Notes under the pieces: generated by a model | Seen by the model: the letters and a program-made list of their open reading frames with translations, nothing else | What the model was told of the DNA's origin: nothing | The model's database searches: none | NCBI GenBank assembly: GCA_019459485.1 | Contig: JAIBEZ010000001.1 | Location: 1-37,459, forward strand | Reading direction: 5' to 3' | DNA: 37,459 nt | Source of the DNA: Prolixibacteraceae bacterium | GTDB lineage: Bacteria; Bacteroidota; Bacteroidia; Bacteroidales; Prolixibacteraceae | Program-made: the position numbers and the translations under genes | Shown: positions 24,796 through 32,605 of the stretch, piece after piece | How positions within the stretch are numbered: position 1 is the first letter of the stretch | Layout of the letters: each line of letters begins with the position of its first letter

Positions 24796-25551
24796 ATGAT
24801 TATTTGCAAAAAATTAGACCGAAGTGACAGCATTTGTTCTCTTGAAGAGTGGTTTTTGAAATGCCCTCCTCAAGGCAAAAAAAAGCATTGGGTACCATAC
24901 AGAAGTGCATTTGAGACCGCAAAATTGTGGTTGCGAGGTATTCCAAAGCAATTCATTGAAATTTTTAAAAATTGCGATTTGGAAATTGAGTATTGTGCTC
25001 CTGAATTGAATACGAGATTTGACAGATACAAAGGAAATGTCAGAAATCATGATTTGCTAATTATCGCGAAAGATCAAAAGAATGAAAAAGTAGTTGTTTC
25101 AATCGAATCAAAAGTTGATGAACCTTATGGTCGTACCATTGGTCCGTATCTGAATTCGATTAGAAGGAAAAAAGAAGAAGGTAAAAATTCGAATGCAGAC
25201 TATCGAATTGAGGATTTGCGAAAAGTAATCTTTCCTCAAGTTGATGTTATAGTATTTGAATCCTTGAAATATCAATTATTAACTGCTGTTGCCGGTACAT
25301 TACGTGAGGCAAAAATACAAGGAGCAAAAAAGGCCATATTCCTGGTTCAAACTTTAAAACCCTCAAATATTAACGAAGGGAAAAATCGCAAGAATCAACG
25401 AGATTTAGATCACTTCATTAAGGTGATCAGCAATGGTAAATACGCAAATATTCATGATAATGATTTGTTCGGACCTTTCAAATTCACAGGAAATCAATTC
25501 ATTCCGGATGATGTTGAATTGTGGATTGGAAAGTATTCGGTTGAGATTTAA
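24796..25551 (+). CDS. PD-(D/E)XK-type putative nuclease (possibly DUF6946 family)
   Basis: This 251-aa protein carries a nuclease-like core: NHDLLIIAK with D86, then VVSIESKVDEPYG with E104-S-K106, the D...ExK pattern of PD-(D/E)XK enzymes. A second half (LTAVAGTLREAKIQGAKKAIFLVQ) forms the expected alpha/beta layers. It resembles proteins I recall as DUF6946, but this is uncertain. It starts 12 bp after the HNH gene, so it belongs to the same transcription unit. It may be a third subunit of the Septu-like system or a separate restriction-type nuclease. Confidence 0.6.
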   Translation: MIICKKLDRSDSICSLEEWFLKCPPQGKKKHWVPYRSAFETAKLWLRGIPKQFIEIFKNCDLEIEYCAPELNTRFDRYKGNVRNHDLLIIAKDQKNEKVVVSIESKVDEPYGRTIGPYLNSIRRKKEEGKNSNADYRIEDLRKVIFPQVDVIVFESLKYQLLTAVAGTLREAKIQGAKKAIFLVQTLKPSNINEGKNRKNQRDLDHFIKVISNGKYANIHDNDLFGPFKFTGNQFIPDDVELWIGKYSVEI

Positions 25552-25610
25552 ATTCATAAGGTAAAAGTAAATAAAGAGCTGTTGGATAAGAAGATGGCCG
25601 TGAAGAAAGG

Positions 25611-25690
25611 ATAACCGACAAAGGGTTTTGAATTGGGCGATGTATTGAAAGAGAATGAAGGAGGATATGGGCAAGGGTGGTTATTTTAGG
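25611..25690 (+). repeat. Intergenic repeat, copy B
   Basis: This imperfect second copy of the repeat at 21179-21264 shares CCGACAAAGGGTTTTGA, GAAAGAGAA and GAAGGAGG in the same order and spacing. It lies directly before the EVE-like/Gabija operon. Copies A and B are in the same orientation, about 4.4 kb apart. Confidence 0.75.
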
Positions 25691-25703
25691 AAAATATTAA
25701 ACT

Positions 25704-26537
25704 ATGAGACAAGAAAGAAAATATTGGTATATTAGAGACAATCGATTGAATGACTTATCTCTATCTGAAATGATCTTTTCTGTTTTTCAGAAACGTCGTC
25801 CACAAATTGGTAAGGGTGATGTGGCCCTAATATATTCAAATGGACATTTCAAAAGGTATGGATTTGTATTAGAAATTCCCGAAAAAAATCTGGAGAAAAC
25901 AGAAGAGCAGACTGAGGAAAAAATTGAATATAAATATAGAATTGGGGAATTTCATTTGATTGAAGAACCAAATGATTTGGATGGTTTTGCTTATTCCTTA
26001 CCTAAAGTGAATAAATACTACGATAATCCCGATAGACATTTCAAACGAGATTTTGGAGCTATTTCTGAATTTGAATTCAACGTTATACTTCATCATGATT
26101 ACTATGTATCAAGAACTGCTTTTGGGAAAATAACAAACTCGCTTCATCCTGCTCACCAAGAGGCATTCATAAAATACCTTGCACAAGAATATCCGGAAGA
26201 TTTGTTAAGTAATTACAGGAATTATTCTAAACTTTTTAAACTTCTTAAGGAATACATTGATTATCATATTATTGACCAAACGAAAATGTTGATAGAATTA
26301 GATTCTATTTTAGAAAGGGGGCTAAGCGTCCAATCTCAAGTTGGATTTATGGATCCCTCAGATAATTCACTAAAAATATTTGTAATAAAAAAACAAGTTG
26401 AAAGAATCCAACAAGCTGCTAAAACTTTGGAAGGAACAAGCTTGGATACAATTGCTATGGGAATAAATGAAATGTCATGGATTGAAGAATCTAAAGATAG
26501 GCGATTCAATGACAAAATTTTACCAATAATGTTCTAA
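25704..26537 (+). CDS. Putative EVE/PUA-like domain protein
   Basis: This 277-aa protein begins ERKYWYIRDNRLND and contains QIGKGDVALIYSNG and KRYGFVLEI, the order seen in EVE/PUA-like folds (xWxx ... KGDxxxxY ... xGxxxV). EVE domains read modified bases and are often joined to nucleases in modification-dependent restriction. Residues after about 140 are helical (HPAHQEAFIKYLAQ; QVERIQQAAKTLEG). It starts 14 bp after the repeat and ends 3 bp before a PD-(D/E)XK nuclease gene. The fold call is a by-eye resemblance; it may instead be an unrelated beta-barrel domain. Confidence 0.5.
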   Translation: MRQERKYWYIRDNRLNDLSLSEMIFSVFQKRRPQIGKGDVALIYSNGHFKRYGFVLEIPEKNLEKTEEQTEEKIEYKYRIGEFHLIEEPNDLDGFAYSLPKVNKYYDNPDRHFKRDFGAISEFEFNVILHHDYYVSRTAFGKITNSLHPAHQEAFIKYLAQEYPEDLLSNYRNYSKLFKLLKEYIDYHIIDQTKMLIELDSILERGLSVQSQVGFMDPSDNSLKIFVIKKQVERIQQAAKTLEGTSLDTIAMGINEMSWIEESKDRRFNDKILPIMF

Positions 26538-26540
26538 AAT

Positions 26541-27188
26541 ATGGCAGACAAAACTGAATTAATCTTAGCCATTAATGATATGGCAAGTTACTTAAACAAG
26601 ATTTCAAGTTGGTATGATTCCAAACATGAACCATTTGGACATATTGAAGATGATACACAAACAAGTTATATTTATGAGTTTTATTGTTACGTAAAATTTG
26701 TAGAAGAATTATCTAAAGCCGGTAATTATATAAAGTTTAACTATTCTGGTAAAAAAGGTCCCTCTTTTCCTAAAGGACCTGCAGAAAAGGATGGAGGATG
26801 GGCAAAGTTCGAAATAACTGATTTAAACGGTAATGTTTTTGATGTTTGCGCTGGTGTGAAAATTCATACTCAAATCGATAACTATACATATGCAGCAGAC
26901 ATATCTATTCAATCTCCAGTGCCGATTCCGAGCTTAAATGATGTTTTTTTGATCATCGATGCAAAATACAAAACTAAAACAACCGAAGAATTACCAATAG
27001 GACAACTACGTGAATTTAGAGCCGTGTTGCAAGATTTAGGTTTTCCTAAAAATACTCCATCAAGTATTAAACTATTAAAAACATCCTTTGATGAACCCAC
27101 CATAGTAACAAATGGTCAAATTAATACCAATCATATAGCATACGCAGCACAAAACAAGTTTAAACAGGTCGGTAATTTTCATCCTTGA
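26541..27188 (+). CDS. PD-(D/E)XK-fold putative nuclease
   Basis: This 215-aa protein shows the nuclease core YAADISIQ (D120), VFLIIDAKYK (D140-A-K142) and a preceding helix with YIYEFYCYVKFVEEL, the layout of McrC/Mrr-like PD-(D/E)XK enzymes, in which the acidic residues bind Mg2+ and the lysine aids cleavage. It lies 3 bp after the EVE-like gene and 49 bp before GajA. The pairing of a possible modified-base reader with a separate nuclease suggests a split type IV restriction module. The function is inferred from motifs and position. Confidence 0.62.
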   Translation: MADKTELILAINDMASYLNKISSWYDSKHEPFGHIEDDTQTSYIYEFYCYVKFVEELSKAGNYIKFNYSGKKGPSFPKGPAEKDGGWAKFEITDLNGNVFDVCAGVKIHTQIDNYTYAADISIQSPVPIPSLNDVFLIIDAKYKTKTTEELPIGQLREFRAVLQDLGFPKNTPSSIKLLKTSFDEPTIVTNGQINTNHIAYAAQNKFKQVGNFHP

Positions 27189-27237
27189 ATTCAGTAATAT
27201 AGGAATAATAAAAATCTAATATATAAACACTTAAGTA

Positions 27238-28947
27238 ATGCCCAAAATAAGCTATATCAAAATTGAGAACTTCCGAAAGCTGAAAAATTTTGAATATCAG
27301 TTTACAAAGGATGCAAATATAGTTTGCATCATCGGGAGGGGAGATTCGGGGAAATCTACATTACTCGAGGCAATTTCATTGGTTTTATCTCCATCATGGA
27401 ATGTTGTGTTTAACGATACTGATTTTTCCAACATGGATGTTTCCATTCCAATACGCATTGAAGCAATTGTTTACGATTTACCTGACAGCCTATATTCGTT
27501 AAATGGAGCTGGATTTTGTTCAATTTTTTTAAACCCGAAAACTTTAATGGAGGAAGAACCCTGTGATTCTTCGATTTTAGCATTACGAATAATTTTAACT
27601 GTTTCTTCTGATCTGGAACCTAGCTGGTCAAGAGCTAATTCGAGTAATGAACTTCCAATTGGAGCATCAAATCGTTCAAAACTTAATGTGTTTTTGGTAT
27701 CTGATTTCATCGACAGACATTTTAGTTGGAATAAGGGGACTCCATTGGCTGCATTATTCAAAAAGGAATTGAAGGAAATAAAAACAGGAAATGAGCCTTC
27801 TGGTGTTATTGAAATTTTTAGGACAGTTAAAGAAAGTATTGACGAGCATAAGTTTGAGAAATTTGCATCCATTGAAAGCAAATTTATTAAGACTGCGAAT
27901 AAATATGGGGCTTCTCTTCAAGAGATAAAAACATCCATTGACTGGAAGGATTTACAATATAATGAAGGTCGCTTATGCCTCCATGAAGAAAAAATTCCAT
28001 TTCGTTTAAAAGGAAAAGGGACTAAACGATTGTTGTCAATTGCACTTCAACTTTCTTTAATCGAGAACTCTGGAATTATCCTAATTGATGAAATTGAACA
28101 AGGACTTGAACCTGATAGGGTTCGGCAACTTGTGTCAATTCTTAAAAAAGAATCAAACGCACAAATTATAATTACTACACATTCCTCAAATGCTGTCGTT
28201 GAATTAGAAAGCAATGATCTTTACCGAATGAAAGGGGATACCATATACAATCTGCCGAAAGACAATACAAATCAAAGTCTTGCCCGAACAAATCCTGAAG
28301 CTTTTTTTGCTAAACGACTGATAGTTGCAGAAGGTGCCACAGAAGTTGGTTTGATGAGAGCAGTTAATGAAAAGCTCATTTCTGAGGGAACTAACTTTTC
28401 GGCAAAAAACATTGGTATTGTGGATGGCAAAGGATCATCAATGATTAATTACTGCGGTGCACTTTTGCAAGCAGGTTATGAAGTTTGTCTTATATGTGAT
28501 AATGATAGAACCGAAGATCAGAAAAACAAACAAAAAATACTGGAAAAAGGAGCATTCATTATTCAACCAGAGGAAGATTTGTGCCTTGAACAGCAAATAT
28601 TCAATAATGTATCCGAGGATTCGGTAAATGAACTTTTTGAATTTGGAAAGAGAGATAAAGTTTTAAAGATTTTACGAAAAAGAAACCTAATAGATATTGA
28701 TAACAATTTGATAGATTATACTTTAGCTTTGCGAGAATTACTTGGGAAAATAGCTGGAGGTAAAGAAAATGAGGAAGATCAATCTGATTCAAATAAAGGA
28801 GAATTGAAGAAACTGGAAGGTTGGTTTAAAACGGTATCTTATGGAGAAGATTTGGGCACAATTATTTTTAAAGATCGGATTAATTTTCAAGATAATCATT
28901 TGGGTGTAATGTTTTCACAGTTGTACACATGGATTAATAATGCTTGA
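27238..28947 (+). CDS. gajA: GajA-like OLD-family ATPase/TOPRIM endonuclease (Gabija)
   Basis: This 569-aa protein matches GajA in length and domain order. The ATPase part has IGRGDSGKST (32-41), Walker B ILIDEIEQG (D284, E285) and TTHSS (313-317). The TOPRIM part has VAEGATEV (E365), IVDGKGS (D396) and LICDNDRTED (D421, D423), the metal-binding residues of OLD nucleases. GajA nicks DNA when nucleotide levels fall during phage infection. The next gene is a UvrD-like helicase overlapping by 8 bp, which is the diagnostic Gabija arrangement. All catalytic residues appear present. Confidence 0.9.
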   Translation: MPKISYIKIENFRKLKNFEYQFTKDANIVCIIGRGDSGKSTLLEAISLVLSPSWNVVFNDTDFSNMDVSIPIRIEAIVYDLPDSLYSLNGAGFCSIFLNPKTLMEEEPCDSSILALRIILTVSSDLEPSWSRANSSNELPIGASNRSKLNVFLVSDFIDRHFSWNKGTPLAALFKKELKEIKTGNEPSGVIEIFRTVKESIDEHKFEKFASIESKFIKTANKYGASLQEIKTSIDWKDLQYNEGRLCLHEEKIPFRLKGKGTKRLLSIALQLSLIENSGIILIDEIEQGLEPDRVRQLVSILKKESNAQIIITTHSSNAVVELESNDLYRMKGDTIYNLPKDNTNQSLARTNPEAFFAKRLIVAEGATEVGLMRAVNEKLISEGTNFSAKNIGIVDGKGSSMINYCGALLQAGYEVCLICDNDRTEDQKNKQKILEKGAFIIQPEEDLCLEQQIFNNVSEDSVNELFEFGKRDKVLKILRKRNLIDIDNNLIDYTLALRELLGKIAGGKENEEDQSDSNKGELKKLEGWFKTVSYGEDLGTIIFKDRINFQDNHLGVMFSQLYTWINNA

Positions 28948-30442
28948 CCTAAAAGAATTCATAGATTGTCCTAAGAGCTTGTTGATTGCACCTGCAGGTT
29001 ACGGAAAAACTTACACAATTGCTTCATGCCTGAAAATTGTTGAAGGTAAGCATCTTGTTTTGACTCACACCAATGCTGGAATCGCCTCAATTTATGAAAA
29101 GGTGAAAAAATTAGAAGTCCCGAATACATCATTTCAAATTGAAACAATCTCAAGTTTTGCTCAGAATATTGCGTTATCATTTACTGATCATTCATTATTT
29201 CCACCTCAAGAATCAGGAAAACAATATTACAAGGCCATCACTAATCGTGCTTTTACATTGGTCAAAATGAAACCAATCAGAAAAATGATTGGCAATTCTT
29301 TTTCAGGTCTTTTTGTTGATGAATACCAAGATTGCACAATTAGCCAACATCATTTTATTCAACAATTAGCTGAACTATTTCCAACTCATCTCTTAGGGGA
29401 TCCTATGCAAGGTATTTTCAATTTGGATTCTGAAGATCCTTTGGTGAATTTGGATGATCCAGAAATTATGGGAAGCTATCTTTCAAATCAATTTCTATTA
29501 GATACTCCATGGAGATGGATCAATCAGGATAAGAAAGAGTTAGGTGAGGATTTAAAAAAGATTCGTATTAAGTTAGAAAGAGATAAAACACCAATTAACG
29601 ATTTCTCACCATACCCGAATATAAGTTGTGATCATTTTGATAAAAGTCAATTGTTTATGGGATACCCCTACAGTGCATTAAAACAAAAGATATACAGCAT
29701 ATTAAGTTCAAATGAGAATGTTTTGTTTATTCATTCAGTAAGTGCTAATAGAGACGCTAGAATTGGATATATTACATTGTTCCCAAACAGACTTTATCTA
29801 ATTGAATCAATTGACCACGAAGGCTTTTATTCTTTAGCAAATGGAATAGATAGCTTTTCTGCTAATGGAGAAAGTATAACTTCAAATGTCCATGGTCTTT
29901 TAGTTTCGCTATTCCCAAAATCAGAAATTGAAAAATGGCTTCAAAAAGAACGGCTGACACGAAAAAAGGAAATAAAAGACGAATCAATCTATATGAGATT
30001 TATGGAAGCTTTTGAAAATTATAAGGTTACAAATGAAATCACCTATCTAGCTGAAATCATTGAAATAGTACCCAAATTGACTGGAAAGAAATCAAATTAT
30101 AAAGACATTTATTTTTCACTTCTAAATGCGATAAAGAAATCTGCTGAAAATTCCTCTTCTGTTTATAGTGAAATGGTAGCACAACGTAATATCGCCAGAA
30201 GAGTTGGACGAAAACTCTATGGTAAAAGTATTGGCACAACTTTATTAACTAAGGGATTAGAATGTGATACCGTAGTCCTTTTAGAGGAGGAACCATTTGA
30301 TTACAAAAATCAATATGTGGCATTGACGAGGGGAAGTAAACAAGTTATTGTTTTTCAGATAAATAAAACAAAAAGACAGAATAAAATGAAGTCAAAGAAT
30401 GAAACTAAGCCACCGATTAATATGCAACTCAACTTGTGGTGA
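28940..30442 (+). CDS. gajB: GajB-like UvrD/PcrA-family helicase (Gabija)
   Basis: This 500-aa superfamily-1 helicase has Walker A APAGYGKT (17-24), VLTHTNAG (motif Ia), a DExxQD-type motif II DEYQD (127-131), LLGDPMQGIF (motif III) and, near the C-terminus, TTLLTKGLECDTVVLLE and QYVALTRGSKQVIVF (motifs V/VI). Its length agrees with GajB (about 500 aa). Its ATG lies inside the end of gajA, so the pair is translationally coupled. GajB hydrolyses nucleotides on DNA ends and activates or complements GajA in the Gabija complex. Confidence 0.88.
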   Translation: MLDLKEFIDCPKSLLIAPAGYGKTYTIASCLKIVEGKHLVLTHTNAGIASIYEKVKKLEVPNTSFQIETISSFAQNIALSFTDHSLFPPQESGKQYYKAITNRAFTLVKMKPIRKMIGNSFSGLFVDEYQDCTISQHHFIQQLAELFPTHLLGDPMQGIFNLDSEDPLVNLDDPEIMGSYLSNQFLLDTPWRWINQDKKELGEDLKKIRIKLERDKTPINDFSPYPNISCDHFDKSQLFMGYPYSALKQKIYSILSSNENVLFIHSVSANRDARIGYITLFPNRLYLIESIDHEGFYSLANGIDSFSANGESITSNVHGLLVSLFPKSEIEKWLQKERLTRKKEIKDESIYMRFMEAFENYKVTNEITYLAEIIEIVPKLTGKKSNYKDIYFSLLNAIKKSAENSSSVYSEMVAQRNIARRVGRKLYGKSIGTTLLTKGLECDTVVLLEEEPFDYKNQYVALTRGSKQVIVFQINKTKRQNKMKSKNETKPPINMQLNLW

Positions 30443-30641
30443 GATTAATTTATATAGTTAAAAAAGGCATCATTTGTTCTCCCGAAGAATGAGGTATAAA
30501 ATCAGTTCTGAGAAGTTATACAAAAGTAAATCTTGGAAAGGGAAATAGTGAAAAAATTTATGCCAAGTCACAAGACTGCTAAATGGCATGCTTAATTCAT
30601 TGTTGAAATGAAAATATTCATAATGATAAAAACAGATTGTA

Positions 30642-31130
30642 ATGTTTGAGGAAAACGACGATATAGATCCCAAAGAACTTCCCATCTATAAGAAGGGAAT
30701 GGAAATCTTTGAAGTAGTTCATCATATTTGTGAATTAATTCCGGATGATGATGAAATGTTGGGCCATGTAAAAGGCGTGATGCTGGAAGATGCCATGTTG
30801 TTAACTGTAAAAGTGGCCGGGGCAACCGGAGGTCAGTTGTACGACATTAAAATGGAGTGCGCTGCCATCATCCGAAAAGCAGCCCGTGAACTGATGATTC
30901 AAAACCACTCACTCGAAATGTTTGGCTTTGAGCATGTGGAATATTATCAGATTGTCAGGGATTTGATTGAGGAATATCGGTTATTGTTTATTGATTGGGT
31001 CGCCGGATTTGACAAGTGGGATTACATCACCGATCGCTGGGGTTTGTTTAATCCTCCGGGTGTTGGGCCATTTGACCACGATCCGGACGATGATATTCCT
31101 TTTAACGGGTTCGATGATGAATCGGATTAA
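30642..31130 (+). CDS. Acidic helical protein of unknown function
   Basis: This 162-aa protein is predicted almost fully helical from residues 10 to 130 (EIFEVVHHICELI; EDAMLLTVKVAGATGGQLYDI; ECAAIIRKAARELM; EYYQIVRDLIEEYRLLFIDWV) and ends in an ordered-looking segment DRWGLFNPPGVGP and a very acidic tail. I sense a four-helix-bundle family seen in Bacteroidota but cannot name it. Its base composition is GC-richer than the Gabija genes before it, closer to the DISARM-like genes. It stands alone, 200 bp after gajB. A symmetric operator-like cluster follows it. The function is unknown. Confidence 0.65.
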   Translation: MFEENDDIDPKELPIYKKGMEIFEVVHHICELIPDDDEMLGHVKGVMLEDAMLLTVKVAGATGGQLYDIKMECAAIIRKAARELMIQNHSLEMFGFEHVEYYQIVRDLIEEYRLLFIDWVAGFDKWDYITDRWGLFNPPGVGPFDHDPDDDIPFNGFDDESD

Positions 31131-31132
31131 AT

Positions 31133-31218
31133 TTTGCTTCCAAAGGCCGCTTTCATGTTCATTTATTTTTAGTGTTCATTTTAAATGAACAAACCAATAT
31201 AATGAACAAGGAAGCAAA
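31133..31218. repeat. 9-bp inverted repeat TTTGCTTCC / GGAAGCAAA
   Basis: The arms are at 31133-31141 and 31210-31218 and enclose the octamer cluster. It could help form a long stem after the unknown gene, or be chance. Its centre is about 6 bp off that of the octamer cluster. Confidence 0.4.
31156..31208. promoter_or_regulatory. Symmetric cluster of four octamers (TGTTCATT x2, AATGAACA x2)
   Basis: TGTTCATT lies at 31156-31163 and 31173-31180, and its reverse complement AATGAACA at 31184-31191 and 31201-31208. The spacing is 9-3-9 bp, exactly symmetric about 31182. The inner pair forms a 17-bp near-perfect palindrome (8-bp arms). The arrangement suits a dimer-of-dimers DNA-binding protein or a recombination/replication site. 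Confidence 0.7.
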
Positions 31219-31333
31219 CCCATTTATATTTTTGATTCAGGGAAAAACCAATATCAATTTATTTGAGAGTTATAAGAACACAACCAAATAAATCAACTTA
31301 AATGCCTATCACATAGATGGTCACTCTTTCTTT

Positions 31334-32008
31334 TTATGACAAATTACTTAATTGCATAATTTTAGACATATTGAATTTATATCCGGTCCAAGAATCCTCA
31401 GGAAAATCAAAACTGCGAGAGTATTTATCGACAATTATTCCTTTCTCTTTTAGTGAAGAGAGACGTCTTTTAGTTGAGCTTAATGACAATGCAGATCCCG
31501 TTTGGTCGTAAATCCATGACATAATCAAGCGATGGAATGCAGGATTCTCAACGCTTCCTATGCAGTCATTAGGTAGGATATAGAAAAGAAGGACAAAAAT
31601 AAATTCCTTATCCTTGTTATCCATTAATTCATTTTCAAGGAAACTGTGAGTGACACGTTCAAAATGCTTGTCTTTTTTAAAAGAATATGCATGAAAACAT
31701 GAAAAAACGCCGGACTCCAATTTTTTATAATGCTTTTGGATCGAGATAATTCCTTCGCTCTCCAACGTATTAATTGAATTACGCAATTTACGATCACCAT
31801 AACCAGTAGCTTTAACGAGTTTTTCAAATGAAATAACAGTTCTGCCAGAGGCAATATTCATATACGATTTGAGGTATGCATATATTAGTTTCGTAGAAAG
31901 TGATAGCGATGCCTTATAAATGCTATGATCAATTTGTACAAACCGACCAATATTTCTCTTTGTTTTAAATCCTTTGTCGTGAATTCTGATATTATTAATT
32001 TTTTCCAT
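31334..32008 (-). CDS. Tandem winged-helix DNA-binding protein, replication-initiator-like
   Basis: This 224-aa protein seems to hold two winged-helix domains: residues about 30-95 (SLSTKLIYAYLKSYMN, ISFEKLVKATGY, LRNSINTLESEGIISIQ) and about 145-200 (LSLSSTKRRLSSLKEKGIIVDKYS). Such paired domains occur in plasmid or conjugative-element initiator proteins and DnaD/HTH_36-type regulators. It is transcribed towards the unknown gene at 30642-31130. Its upstream region holds a strong hairpin and, 278 bp further, three iteron-like repeats, which supports a replication or element-maintenance role. I cannot name the exact family. Confidence 0.6.
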   Translation of the reverse strand: MEKINNIRIHDKGFKTKRNIGRFVQIDHSIYKASLSLSTKLIYAYLKSYMNIASGRTVISFEKLVKATGYGDRKLRNSINTLESEGIISIQKHYKKLESGVFSCFHAYSFKKDKHFERVTHSFLENELMDNKDKEFIFVLLFYILPNDCIGSVENPAFHRLIMSWIYDQTGSALSLSSTKRRLSSLKEKGIIVDKYSRSFDFPEDSWTGYKFNMSKIMQLSNLS

Positions 32009-32078
32009 TCCCTTTTTAAATAGTGATTTAATTTAAAATAATTAAAAGATTATATAGCTGCAAAAAATGACTCAAAAT

Positions 32079-32101
32079 GTCGTGAAAAAAACACGACTTT
32101 T
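32079..32101. terminator. Hairpin GTCGTG-A7-CACGAC followed by TTTT
   Basis: Perfect 6-bp arms (32079-32084, 32092-32097) with an A7 loop, followed by four T on the plus strand. It could be a weak terminator for plus-strand transcripts. On the other strand it lies about 70 bp upstream of the winged-helix gene and could equally be an operator for it. Confidence 0.45.
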
Positions 32102-32285
32102 CAATTGCCTGATAATCAGTGTTGTTTTTACACCAAAAAAAATAGAAAATAGTGCACAAAGTGCATATAAAAACACTCTCTATTTAATCATAAAATGCTA
32201 AAATTTCTTCCAATCTAAGGGGGAGGTCAAAATCGACAAAAGCAGGTCAAAGCGAACAGTAGAATATTCAAAATAACGATGATTA

Positions 32286-32322
32286 TATACTTAGTATTTT
32301 ATACTTAGATTGCTATACTTAG
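32286..32322. repeat. Three iteron-like repeats TATACTTAG, 14-bp period
   Basis: Perfect TATACTTAG copies start at 32286, 32300 and 32314. The last runs into a CTTAG-T-CTAAG palindrome. Regularly spaced short direct repeats near an initiator-like gene are typical of iteron origins, though plasmid iterons are usually longer (about 17-22 bp) and more numerous. Confidence 0.6.
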
Positions 32323-32605
32323 TCTAAGACTCATTGAAATTTTGAGTTTGCTTCAAAACCTGAGGCCCCTCTTGGGATGAATTGATAAGTTATTTTTGCA
32401 TCAGATAATTCTCAATTCCATTCTTAAATCAGCCGTTAGGCGTCATTAATATATTAGCCAAATATTTTTGATCCAAAGGATTTCTCCACCTTTTTCATTA
32501 AGAAGTCGTGGGAAGCTTGACACCTTATCTCATTTTCACGAACTGCAAGCCATTGAGAAATTACCTCCTTTGAGATATATAATGACATTCAAAGGAACAC
32601 CGGGA

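Larger units (their letters stand above)
32009..32605. other. Repeat-rich intergenic region, possible replicon relic
   Basis: About 600 bp upstream of the winged-helix gene and downstream of the PorP operon. It contains a hairpin (32079-32097), AGTGCA twice (32151, 32160), AGGTCAAA twice (32224, 32244; 20-bp period) and three TATACTTAG repeats. A short IR (TCCTTTGA 32566-32573 / TCAAAGGA 32589-32596) lies just after the PorP stop but lacks a U-tract. No credible gene was found. Confidence 0.55.

Noticed and set aside
21292-31130. CRISPR array or tRNA gene as island anchor
   Set aside because: No regular repeat-spacer pattern and no cloverleaf-like sequence were found in this part or in the rest of the window.
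32426-32450. GCCGTTAGGCGTC, similar to an integron attC core site
   Set aside because: The matching RYYYAAC partner and an attC-like fold were not found upstream, and no integron integrase is present.
32566-32596. TCCTTTGA/TCAAAGGA inverted repeat as terminator of the porP operon
   Set aside because: The loop is 15 bases and no T-run follows in the direction of transcription; not a convincing intrinsic terminator.
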